Source: Scenedesmus sp. ARA3
Lineage: Eukaryota; Chlorophyta; Chlorophyceae; Sphaeropleales; Scenedesmaceae
NCBI GenBank assembly: GCA_004335835.1
Contig: RWJK01000996.1
Coordinates: 1-64,000 of the forward strand
Length of the DNA: 64,000 nucleotides
Reading direction: 5' to 3'
Part shown: positions 13,998-22,377 of the stretch, one piece after another
Numbering within the stretch: position 1 is the stretch's first letter
How the letters are laid out: each line of letters starts with the position of its first letter
Notes under the pieces: generated by a model
Database searches by the model: none
Seen by the model: only the letters and a program-made list of their open reading frames with translations
What the model was told of the DNA's origin: nothing
Position numbers and translations under genes: made by a program

Positions 13998-15548
13998 CGG
14001 CCAGCAAACACTTGCCTGCAAGCGCCGGGTCCTGCTGTGCTGCCTCTGCTGCCGCCTTTTTGTCCAGGAAGGCCTTCAGGTTGGCGATCTCTGCGCTCAT
14101 CTGCTTCGCCTCCCGCTGCAGGATCTCGCGCGTGCCAGTCAGCGCTGCAGGCAAGCAGCAGCAGCAGCAGCAGTAGCAGCAGCACCGCATGGCCAGGTGA
14201 GCAGGGCAGGCACAGTGCATCGCCCAGAGAGCAGTCAGGTCAGCAGACAGCCAGTTAGCGCTGCAGGCAGGCGGGACCGCATGGCAGGTTAGCAGCAGCG
14301 CATGGCCAGGTGAGCAGGGCAGGCAGCAGCGCATGCTCCGGTGAGCAGGGCAGCATACTGGCGCTGCCTTTGCCACTACAGGCGACCAGCATAGTAAGTA
14401 CTACTACTCGGTCCGTGACACGCACCGCTGATGCTGGCTGCGCACCACTGCAGGCCCCCACGCATCACTGTGCGGTGTGTACACAGAGCTACAGCAAGGA
14501 AAGGTGGACACAGCGCTCATGCTGGACCGCATGTTGCTGGCATTGCTCATTACTTTTACTGATTTACTATCAAGCCATGCAACAGGCAAGCTGGCAGGCG
14601 GCGGCTTCCCCTCAGCAGCACTTTGCAGTCTCGGGCGTGCCAGTTAAGGCTGCAGGCAGGGCATTGATCCATGAGCAGGCAGCACGCTGGCGCTGCTGCT
14701 GACCATTGCAGGCCATCTAGCATTGCATCATAACATCTCCTGGTCCAGCATTGCTTGAAAGTGTGTAGCTATGCATTTACTGTATGTATCCGTCCATCAA
14801 CAATGTGTGGGGCCACAGCAGCATGCAGTAAACGAAGTTCGCAGACGACAGAGTTACAGCCAGCTGCCAGTAACACTGAACGCCAGCGGCCTTGGCAGTA
14901 CAGTATGTTCAAGGCCTGCTGCAGCGTGCCAGCAGTGCATAATTGCACCACTATGAGAGGTGCTGCTTCTGCCACTGTAGCGCATTGCGCTTTGTGACTT
15001 GCAGAAGCATTGCAGCCCAACCCATCTGGATGTAGCACCACATAAACATGCACATCTGCAGCAGCTGCTGCCACTGCCACTGCTAATCTTCACTTGCTGT
15101 GGTTGCAGGCAACTTATTTCACACTTGTAACTCTGCAGTTCCCTCTCCTACCTTGGATGCAGCTCTCCAGCATGCACATCAGCAGGAGCTACTGCCACTG
15201 CGACGCTTCACTTGCTGTGGTCGCAGCCAACTTCTTTCACATTCAACTCTAAAGCTGTCGTTTGCTCTCCTACCTTGAATGTAACTCTCCAGCATGGGGC
15301 CCTCAACACTTCACTTGCTGTGGCTGCAACATTTCTTTCCTCTCCTTTCAATAAGTTACACTTGTACCATTGCAGCCGGCCGCACCTTGAATGTAGCTCT
15401 CCAGCATGGGGCTCTCATCCTGCCAGTGCCGCGCTTTTTTCGCCCCGTCAGCTGCCACCTCTGCATACAAGCCCGCCAGCTCTGCTCTGCAGCCAGCAAT
15501 GACCGACTGCAGCGGGCCTGGCGCACTGCCGGGGCCATTGCTGCCCAT
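1147..15548 (-). CDS. Large unidentified coiled-coil / low-complexity protein, 17 chained exons (3' end unresolved)
   Basis: I do not recognise the family. Minus-strand exons, 5' to 3': 15548-15386, 14144-14016, 13611-13451, 11750-11646, 10814-10708, 10364-10185, 9853-9421, 9048-8990, 8733-8143, 7848-7715, 6496-5619, 5226-5130, 4759-4656, 4324-4076, 3669-2957, 2175-1971, 1305-1147. All phases match and sum to 1489 codons with no stop. The start is the ATG at 15548 (another in frame at 15599). The N-terminal third is charged coiled coil (e.g. REILQREAKQMSAEI, LKRRESAARLESNK); the middle is poly-Ala/Ser/Gln; the later third is hydrophobic and better ordered (LPLPKTLIKSLLNVV, then LLLTSLPHELGKFIL; NDLCRFYLAHSDSPAWERI). 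The alternating hydrophobic strands could suit a lipid-transfer fold, but that is only a guess. The intron after exon 2 looks GC-AG (CAG|GCAAGT). Most exon edges have extra copies in the adjoining introns. Confidence 0.7.
1971..2640 (-). repeat. Acceptor-side exon-start array plus CAG tract
   Basis: The true exon starts at 2175 (minus strand, ctgcag|GGAGGACGC, encoding EDALLLLQRPLSMQL). Copies of the same acceptor and exon start have boundaries at about 2289, 2418, 2532 and 2581, steps of 114, 129, 114 and 49 bp. Each reads a variant of E/D-D-A/T-L/R-LLLQRxLSMQ. A (CAG)n tract (CTG in the sense of the gene) at 2536-2635 sits among them. Confidence 0.85.
4656..5350 (-). repeat. Junction copies around exon 5130-5226
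   Basis: An acceptor-side copy of the exon start lies near 5330 (reads VLNIRAAQL against VPNIRAAQL in the chained exon). A donor-side copy lies at about 4950-5010, with the same CCACA(C/T)TGACCTACAGCCC word but a stop in frame. CTG repeats on the sense strand precede both this acceptor and the next one at 4759. Confidence 0.7.
6440..7045 (-). repeat. Acceptor-side exon-start array with long CAG tract
   Basis: The chained exon starts at 6496 (ctgcag|ACTCCAAGGTGCTG, giving DSKVLMEEGKAG). Copies of this acceptor plus exon start occur with boundaries at about 6854, 6902 and 7040, all keeping GGAGTCTGCA on the plus strand. The tract at 6922-6980 is an almost pure run of about 19 CAG units (CTG in the gene's sense), among the longest triplet arrays in the window. 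Confidence 0.85.
7560..7975 (-). repeat. Junction copies around exon 7715-7848
   Basis: A donor-side copy at about 7563-7605 repeats the exon end (CCACCTGCCAGCAGGTGCTT on the plus strand, as at 7711). An acceptor-side copy lies near 7965-7985 (GCAGCCTGCAGGCA). The exon between them encodes an 11-residue internal repeat built on DSKAKLADSRAKLAQS. Confidence 0.7.
10310..10665 (-). repeat. Acceptor-side copies of exon 10185-10364
   Basis: The exon start encoding FSGGGNGVYFACKDLHLCE is repeated. The acceptor at 10364 has a copy at 10559 and a decayed third copy near 10610-10650. The second copy keeps about 60 bp of exon sequence including GCAAAGTACACGCCGTTGCC. Confidence 0.8.
11050..11541. repeat. 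56-bp intronic satellite, about 9 copies
   Basis: The word AAGCACACAGCTGCGCA recurs at 11187, 11243, 11299 (variant) and 11355, giving a strict 56-bp period; flanking units extend the array from about 11050 to 11540. It fills the minus-strand intron between exons 11646-11750 and 10708-10814. Because 56 is not a multiple of three and TA-stops are rare, it yields meaningless overlapping ORFs on the minus strand (runs of LMCVRT/ACAPK). These are not genes. Confidence 0.9.
11646..12925 (-). repeat. Seven-copy acceptor-side exon-start array
   Basis: The exon 11646-11750 encodes a 35-residue coil starting DTRRLLQAEAAAVAAEL. Its acceptor and first about 25 bases (GCAGCAGCCGCCG.GTGTCCT on the plus strand) recur with boundaries at about 11750, 11872, 11996, 12119, 12230, 12343 and 12920. 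The first six are spaced 111-124 bp. Only the 11750 copy continues into a full exon with a donor; a donor-side copy of its end is at about 11542. Confidence 0.88.
13050..13611 (-). repeat. Donor-side copies of exon 13451-13611
   Basis: The exon end (ETQLVVLQ followed by gtgagg) at 13451 is repeated with donor boundaries at about 13188 and 13061. The copy at 13188 also carries the upstream ERSIHETQLV-coding stretch and part of the coil before it, so it is nearly a whole-exon copy. Confidence 0.8.
13944..13995. repeat. (CAG)n microsatellite
   Basis: About 17 consecutive CAG triplets on the plus strand, inside a minus-strand intron between the chained exons at 14016 and 13611. The flanking donor copy (boundary near 13863) carries the same GC-type donor as the true exon end. 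Confidence 0.9.
14144..14660 (-). repeat. Acceptor-side copies of exon 14016-14144
   Basis: The acceptor region ctgcag|CGCTGACTGGCACG at 14144 has recognisable copies with boundaries at about 14260 and 14649 (CGCTAACTGG and CCTTAACTGGCACG). The later exon sequence is lost in the copies. Confidence 0.7.
15140..15420 (-). repeat. Donor-side copies of first exon
   Basis: The exon end PMLESYIQ with its donor at 15386 is repeated with donor boundaries at 15274 and 15152 (spacing 112 and 122 bp). The two copies have gtagga donors while the chained one has gtgcgg. Confidence 0.82.
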
Positions 15549-15599
15549 GTTGCTGCTGGGAGTGCGGTGCGTGTGTGTATGTGGCTGCTGCAGCAGCAC

Positions 15600-16268
15600 A
15601 CTACTGCCCAGTGTTCAGGGCCTCATCAGGGTCCTGCTGCTGCCCTACATTGACAGCATGTTTGTGGGAGTGTCACTGTATTTATCCAGGTGGTGTGATG
15701 GCGATTCATGCGGTTTACGAATATGTATCAAACGTATTGGACGCTGTTAACAGCCGGATCGACAGCACAGCAAGTAGAAGGAATCCTCCCAGAGGAAACA
15801 ACCACCTTAATATGTCAGCGCATGCCTGATCACACATACGAATTATTGTCAAAGCAAACGAAGATGTTTAAGCCTCATTGAGTGCTTCGCGCATGTGGAT
15901 GAAAAGCTAAGAGAGAAAGTAAACCCTGTGGAACTTGCACTTCAGTCACTCGCCCTGTTGCGTCAGTTGTGCACAAGCAGGAACGTTAAGATCAAAACAA
16001 TTATGTACAATGCAAGATAGGTTTGAGCAATGAGGCAGCGAAGTAGTACATGAAGGTACCTCCTAGGGAACAGGCACTGCAGAGGCGCTTGAAACTCTCC
16101 TAACACTGTGGCCCGCTGTTGGCCCTTCTACGTGACGTTTGGTAGAACACGTAGAGTCTTTCCATTCGCTGGCAACCACGGACGTAGTAGGGGCATCCTG
16201 GAGCCCCTCTGGCTCACTGGGTGGAACAAGGCTAGAGCGGCTCCTGGGAGCCTTGCACGTGATCTCCA
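15600..16268. other. Divergent intergenic region
   Basis: About 0.7 kb between the ATG of the minus-strand gene and the first possible exon of the plus-strand kinase. It is poorer in CAG triplets and more AT-rich than its surroundings, as expected for a shared upstream region. No specific promoter element could be assigned. Confidence 0.5.
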
Positions 16269-19200
16269 ATGACCTCAACACACAAGCTACATGAAGATGA
16301 TCTTCTACAGCTTCGCGCAGACGAGTTCACGCAGAGGTGGGCTGAACGGAAGAGGCACATCGCTGGTCCTGTCAGCCATTGGGCCTCCGGGCAGACGAAA
16401 CAGCAAGTAGGAGCCGCACAACTGCTGATCAGTTTTCACGCAGTGCAGCAGTACTGCGCACGGGCCCCCGTGGGTCCATGGGACCAAACGGTTCAGGCCT
16501 GAGACTGCGCCTGTATTGGTGATCTGTTGACTGATATCGTAGACATGACCATTATTCAGTTCGTCGATACGATAGCAGCAGCAGGTGCACTCCTACCCCG
16601 AGTGCCCTGAGCCAACACCGCTGAGCTCACCATCTTTTGGACGCAACCTGCTGCACTGCAGGTACAAGGTCGTTTCGAAGTTGGGAAGTGGAGCTTTCGC
16701 GGATGTCCTGCGAGTCAAGGACCTCAGGGGCGGGAGGGACTGTGCGGTCAAGGTGCTGCGCCCTGCAGCAGCACACCCAGCAGGCCTGCAGCCTGAGGTG
16801 GCGCTGTTCAGGGAGGCACGTGCACTGAAGCACGCCAAGCACCCGTGAGTACAGCAGCAGCGCAGCAGCACAGCAGCCGCAGCAACAGCTGTTTTGCAGT
16901 ACAGCTTTCGGCTGCCAGTGCCCTGTCCGGATCCCTGCACGACACCCTCGCACACCACACCCACAACAGCAGCTGCACATCTGCAGGAAGAAGTGTTCAT
17001 CAATACAAAACTCACTAGATATCTCAGCGTCCAACACCATGTTGCCTGGCGCTGTGCCCTGCACTGTCTCCCAATGCTGCTTGCAGGAACATTGTGGGGC
17101 TTGTCAGCGTGCTGCGTGTGCCGGCCCTGGGCAGCATCGGCCTGAGCAAGCGCAGCAGCATCCTGAGGGGCCTGCCTGGCGAGGGCTCCGGCAGCAGCAG
17201 AAGCAGCGGCAGCAGCAGCCAGCATGGCTCCTGCTGGGGGCTGATGCTGGAATATGTGCAGGTGAGGCCTGAGGCAGCAGCAGCAGCAGCGGGCCGCACT
17301 GGTTCTGCGCCTACAGCTGCTGTCCTCAGCGTCATACTTGTGACCTGCGGAGCCTCAGCAACACTTCCATCATCAGCCCCGCTTGCCACGGAACACCATC
17401 ATGTCAGCCTGTGTCTGCATTGGGCGCCTGTCAGCATGCGTGTGTCCCACTGCAACCCACTTGTTCCTGGCGGCTACTCTCGTGCCACATTGCTGCATCA
17501 CGCAGACAAACTTACTTTCAAGATACCCTTGCATTGCGATGTGGACGGGCAAATGTTCAGGTGCTTGACAACTGCGGCCAACGTATTCGCGTGTTCATGC
17601 CGCTGCCTTTCCTCTGCCCTGGTCCTTTGTCTCGTCATGGCTCTGCCTGCAGGACGGCTCGCTGGCTCAGGTGCTGTACAAGCAGATGGTCAACCCCTTC
17701 CCCCGGGCATACAGCGACACAGCAGCGCTGACCTGGGCGGTGGACCTGGCCTCCGCAGTGGCGCACCTGCACGGGCTGAGCCCATGCATCATCCACAGGT
17801 GTGGCACTTTGTGATGTTTAAGCTTGTGGTTGTGGTTGATATGTGGTTGTGTAGCAGAGATTTGGTTGGCTGGTATAAATCCTGGCATTGTCCACTGCTT
17901 CGATCTAACACCTGTTCTTGCAGCAGGACAGCTGTTTGTGGCATACGTGTCGGCACAGCCGTGCATTTCTGCGCACAATATCAAACGGCCTCCAGCTCTG
18001 CGTGTTTGGCCAGCTTTTACCAAACTTTGGCCCGAGTTTGACCATGCTGTGCTGCGCCTGCTGCTGCAGGGACCTCAAGCTGGAGAACATCCTCATGCAG
18101 AAGCCCGAAGCACAGCCTGCTGCCCCAGCCGGCCGCAAGCTGCCCCTTGCAAAGATCAGCGACTTTGGCCTGCACGTGGTGGGTGGCTAGGACAGCGGCA
18201 ATAGTTTGAGTTGACAGCAGCAGCAGCTGTATGCCGATGAGAGACTGCCAAGCTCAGCGACTTTGGGGTGCCTGCAGCAGCTGCTGTGTATTGATGAGTG
18301 ACTGCAGATATCAACAACTTCGGGCATTGCGTCACACATTCCAGCACATACCGCATGCACCTGCAGGGAGTTGTAGGGTGCCTGATGAATGCTTGTGCTG
18401 CTGCTGCTGCTGCTGCTGCAGATGCTGGAGACGCCGCCCTGCCCCTACCTCATCACATCAAACGGCGGTTGCCCGGTGCTGCTCTTTGGCCCCGAGCTGC
18501 AGCAGCAGCAGCAGCAAGACGGCACGGACGCTGGCAAGGCATGCTCTGCAGCACAGTCCAGCAGTGCTGCCGCAAGCGTCTCTGCAGGCTCTGCTGCTTC
18601 CGGCAGCTTCACCGCAGAGGTGGCCGCCTTTGCAGGAGACAGCTGCAGCGAGCCGCAGCTGCTGCTGCTGCAGAAGCCTTGTAGCTCGTGCTGCGGCAGC
18701 TGCAACAGCAGCAGCAGCAGTAGCAGCAAGGCTGCAAATGACGCCGTTGCAGCAGCTGATGGTGGTACAGCTGGCACGGCGACAGGTAAGCCGCCACAGC
18801 AGCCAGCTGTACGCAGGCTTGCAAAGCATGTGGCATTCAGCGCGAGTACGCGATCGCTGTATGCCGCGCAGAATGACCCACCTGACGCAGCCGATGCAGA
18901 CAACGCTGCAGCAGTATCAGACCAGGCGAGGGCAGCAGCAAACGATGCTGCTGCTGCGCGCAGTGCCTTCAGAGCCAGAGCCAGCCTGGAGACCGAGTCG
19001 GATCCTCTGCCGCAGCTGCAGCTGCCACGCGCTATGGAGCAGCAGCGGCAGGAGTGGCAGTCGCTGACTACAAGTGCACTCAGGCGCATGTCACTGGACA
19101 GCATGGCTAGTAGTGGCCCCGGCTGCGGCATTCCTCTGGCACTGCAGCTGCAAGGTGGCGGCAGCAGCAGCAGGCCTGGATCTGCAGCAGGCTCTACTGC

Positions 19201-21604
19201 TGCTGCTGGCTTTGCGCGCGTGTCTGTGCCGATGTCTGCGCTGCAGCGGGCATCACCATCTTCAGCAGCAGCGGCAGCAGGTGGTGACTGTGGCAGCGAC
19301 AGCGGTGTGGGGTTCAGGGCTGTGGGTGTGGCAGGCGGCGAGTGTTATGACGATGTCACTGACATACTGGCTGCTGCCAACATGGAGCGTGATTATGAGG
19401 TGAGCGCGTGGGGCGGTTGGGTTGTGCTGTTTTGGCTGCATGCCAGTTTATGCTGTGCGGGTGTTGCAGCAGCACCATGACAGCTGCAAATGACAGGCTC
19501 ACTAGTTTGCAAAATCTTGCAGGCTGCAGAAACTAATTTGCATGTGCTGCGGTTGCTGCTGCTGCTGCAGGTCAGCATGTCCGAGGCTCACGACAGGGCT
19601 GCCAGCAGCAGCAGCTGGTCACGCGCCCCTTCCGTCGCCAGCAGCCTGCATGCAGGCAGCAGCAGCCGCCCTCCAACGCCCAGAAGCGTCCGCGCAAACA
19701 CTGCCGCTGCTGCTGCTGCGGGTGGGGTTGACCATCTGACGCTGGCTGATGTGGGCAGCATCAGCGGCCGCTGCTGGGATGGTGTGCCGGCCACCACTGC
19801 TGCCTCCATGCTGTGGGAGGACATGATGGAGGTGAGCATTCCAGGATGAGCTTTGGAGATGTTGATTTTAAAGTGACCAGTGCTTCATGCCGGCCACCAC
19901 TGCTGCCTCCATGCTGTGGGAGGACATGATGGAGGTGAGCATTCCAGGATGAGCTTTGGTGATGTTGATTTTAAAGTGACCAGTGCTTCATGCCGGCCAC
20001 AACTGCAGCCTCCATGCTGTGGGAGGACATGATGGAGGTGAGGGGCGCCTGGCATGAATGAAATGGCTGTGATTCCTTGAAGTCGCCATTGTTTGTGGGC
20101 TGCCGTCTGACATGCACACAGTGCATCACTGCAAAGGAGCCTGATGTCAGCGGCTGCTGGCCAACACACACATGCACACAGTGCAGTACAGCGTCCATGC
20201 TGTGGGAGGACATGATGGAGGTGAGGGGCTGCCAAGGCTGTTGTTTTAGTGTGGTCGTTTTTCAGCTGAACTTGCTTTTATGGTGGAATGCGCCCATTCC
20301 CATTCTGGAGCGCGAGGGAGAGCTTGTTCTAGGGTGGAGTGGAGGCTGTTGTCGTTGCTCACTTGCTCTCAAGGCGTCATTGTTCAGGGGCGCCTCCATG
20401 CTGTGGGAGGACATGATGGAGGTGAGAGGGGCATAAAGAATGAAGGGAAGATCCCATATCTATGCAGAGATGCGCATGTTGGCCAGGGTACTGCATTGTG
20501 TAACAGTGTCTGCTGCTGCCAGCTGCTTGCAGGACACTGACTGCCAGCAGCCGCTGCTTCAGGCCCCACCACCCTGCCTGTGCATCAGCACGACTTAATC
20601 CTGCTGACATCAGGCTCCTTTGCCTTGCTCAAAGCCCCATGTGCTGCTGCACCTGCTGCTTCTGCAGGACTCTGGCTGCCAGCAGCTGCTGCGTTAGCCC
20701 CACCACCCTGCCTTTGCATCAGCACCACTGCATCCTGCTGACATCAGGCTCCTTTGCCTTGCTCAAAGCCCCATGTGCTGCTGCACCTGCTGCTTTCGCA
20801 GGACGATGACTGCCAGGAGCTGCTTGACGGTGCCGGCCACCCCGGCCTGTGGATTAGCACCGCTGCTTTTGCTTTTCATTGAACTCGGTTCCCTGTTGTA
20901 AGCCCTGTGTCCTGCACCTGCTGCTTCTGCAGGACAATGACTGCCAGGAGCTGCTGGACGGCCCTGGACAACCCGGCTGTACCTCAAGTCGGCTGCATAC
21001 TGCTAGCATCAGGCTCGTATGCCTGGTTTAAGCCCTGTGTACTGCTGCACCTTCTTTTGCTTTTGCAGGACGATGACTGCCAGGAGCTGCTTGATGGCCC
21101 CGGCCACCCCGGCTGCGCCTCAGGGCCGCTGGCGTATGACCTAACGCAGCACACGGGATCCTACATGTACATGGCCCCGGTGAGTCCTAAACCATTGTTG
21201 TTCAAGAGGTGCAGGTGTTGTATTTGGTCATAGGGGTCACGGCCTACACACCTGAATGTTTCAGGGCCGCTGGCATATGACCTCATGCAGCTCACGGGAT
21301 CCTAGATGTACATGGCCGCGGTGGAAGGCTGATGAACTGTTTTGGGGTGCAGGTTTGATTGAGCGCCTAGGGGTTCAGGGTGTCGGCGCATGCATGTTCG
21401 TGGGCCGTGATGCTTGACGTGAAGCAGCACAGGGGCTCCTACATTTACATGGCCTTGGTTTGTAGGCCCAATGTCAGGGCAGTGTGCTGAGACAATGGGC
21501 TGCGCCCGTATTTCGTACAAACCAGCTGACTAAGCGGGTGCATCGCGGGCTCCTCCACAGCCTTAAAGACCGGTGTTGTGACATCTATCTATTCTTGACT
21601 GCAT

Positions 21605-21636
<32 letters not shown>

Positions 21637-22377
21637 TTGCAGGAGATATACCGCGGCGAGCCCTACAACGAGTCCGTGGACGTGTTCAGCCTGGGGGTCA
21701 TCCTCTACGAGCTCTTCAGCCGCTCACTACTGCTGTACACCCAAACCCCGGCCTCAAAACCCTCGGACACCGAGGCATATGCAGCCCGCGTGGCAGGCGG
21801 CTTCCGGCCTCCGCGGCCGGTGAATATGCATGCGGGTGTGTGGGGTGTCATTGAGCGTTGCTGGGCTGCTGACCCGACTGCAAGGCCGGCTGCTGCTTGG
21901 GTGCTGCAGCAGCTGCAGCAGCTGCTGCAGGCGGAGGAGGCGGCAGCAGCAGCAGCGGAGCGGCGCAAGAGCAGCTCGGGCATTGCCGGTGCAATCAGCA
22001 AGCTGCGCGGAGCTGGCAGGCGCAGCATGGATGCCTATGCAGCAGCGAGGCTGGAAAGGAGGGGAGGCAGCACCATTGACGAGGATGCAGCTACAGGGGC
22101 TGTGGCAGCGGCCCATGGTTTGGTTGCTGCTGATGCATCCAATGAAGACGACAGCGGTGCAGCGGCAGGTGCCGGATCTGCCGGTGCTGCAGGGGACAGC
22201 GGAGACGGCAAAGCAACTGTGGTTGCTGTTGCTGCTTGCACAGGAGCTGAGTGCTTGCAGGACAAGCCAGCGCCTGCTGCATGCAGCGCTGCTGGCATGG
22301 CTGCAGGCAGCGGCACAGCGATGAGGAGACCGCATGGCAAGAAGGCGGAGCCAGCATGCGGTTGCGTGATCTGCTGA
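16269..22377 (+). CDS. Protein kinase (TKL-like) with giant activation-segment insertion and C-terminal CaaX-like motif
   Basis: Exons: (16269-16406 tentative), 16585-16844, 17087-17261, 17653-17798, 18070-18178, 18422-19399, 19571-19831, 21069-21179, 21643-22377; all phases agree. Without the tentative first exon there are 924 codons; with it about 970 aa. Kinase motifs: glycine loop KLGSGAFADV, lysine in CAVKVL, hinge MLEYVQ, catalytic HRDLKLEN (split across an intron), DFG in KISDFGLHV, MAPE followed by SVDVFSLGVILYEL, and the subdomain XI tryptophan-arginine region. Between DFG and APE lie about 450 Ala/Ser/Gln-rich residues instead of the usual 20-35. The tail has HGKK and ends CGCVIC, a possible prenylation/palmitoylation signal that would place the kinase at membranes. 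The GSYMYMAPE style fits the algal TKL (Raf-like) group; substrate unknown. Introns contain arrays of duplicated splice junctions. Confidence 0.85.
19785..20425 (+). repeat. Five-copy donor-side array in kinase intron
   Basis: The exon end SMLWEDMME followed by gtgag is present five times, with donor boundaries at 19831, 19934, 20037, 20220 and 20421. The first three lie at a 103-bp period and share the following intron sequence; the last two have diverged spacers. Every copy retains a consensus donor, so alternative use would be silent at the protein level only for the first. Confidence 0.93.
20528..21179 (+). repeat. Five-copy acceptor-side array in kinase intron
   Basis: The acceptor and exon start (tgcag|GACgATGACTGCCAGGAG) occur five times with boundaries at 20533, 20668, 20802, 20933 and 21069, spacing 135, 134, 131 and 136 bp. 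Only the last continues to the donor at 21179. The intervening 70 bp of each unit is a copy of the intron 3' end (GCCCCATGTGCTGCTGCACC). Confidence 0.93.
21120..21460 (+). repeat. Donor-side copies of the MAPE exon end
   Basis: The exon end encoding TGSYMYMAP (donor at 21179) is followed by two decayed copies with boundaries near 21320 and 21457. The first copy has TAG in place of the TAC codon; the second reads GSYIYMAL. Spacing is about 140 bp. Confidence 0.85.
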
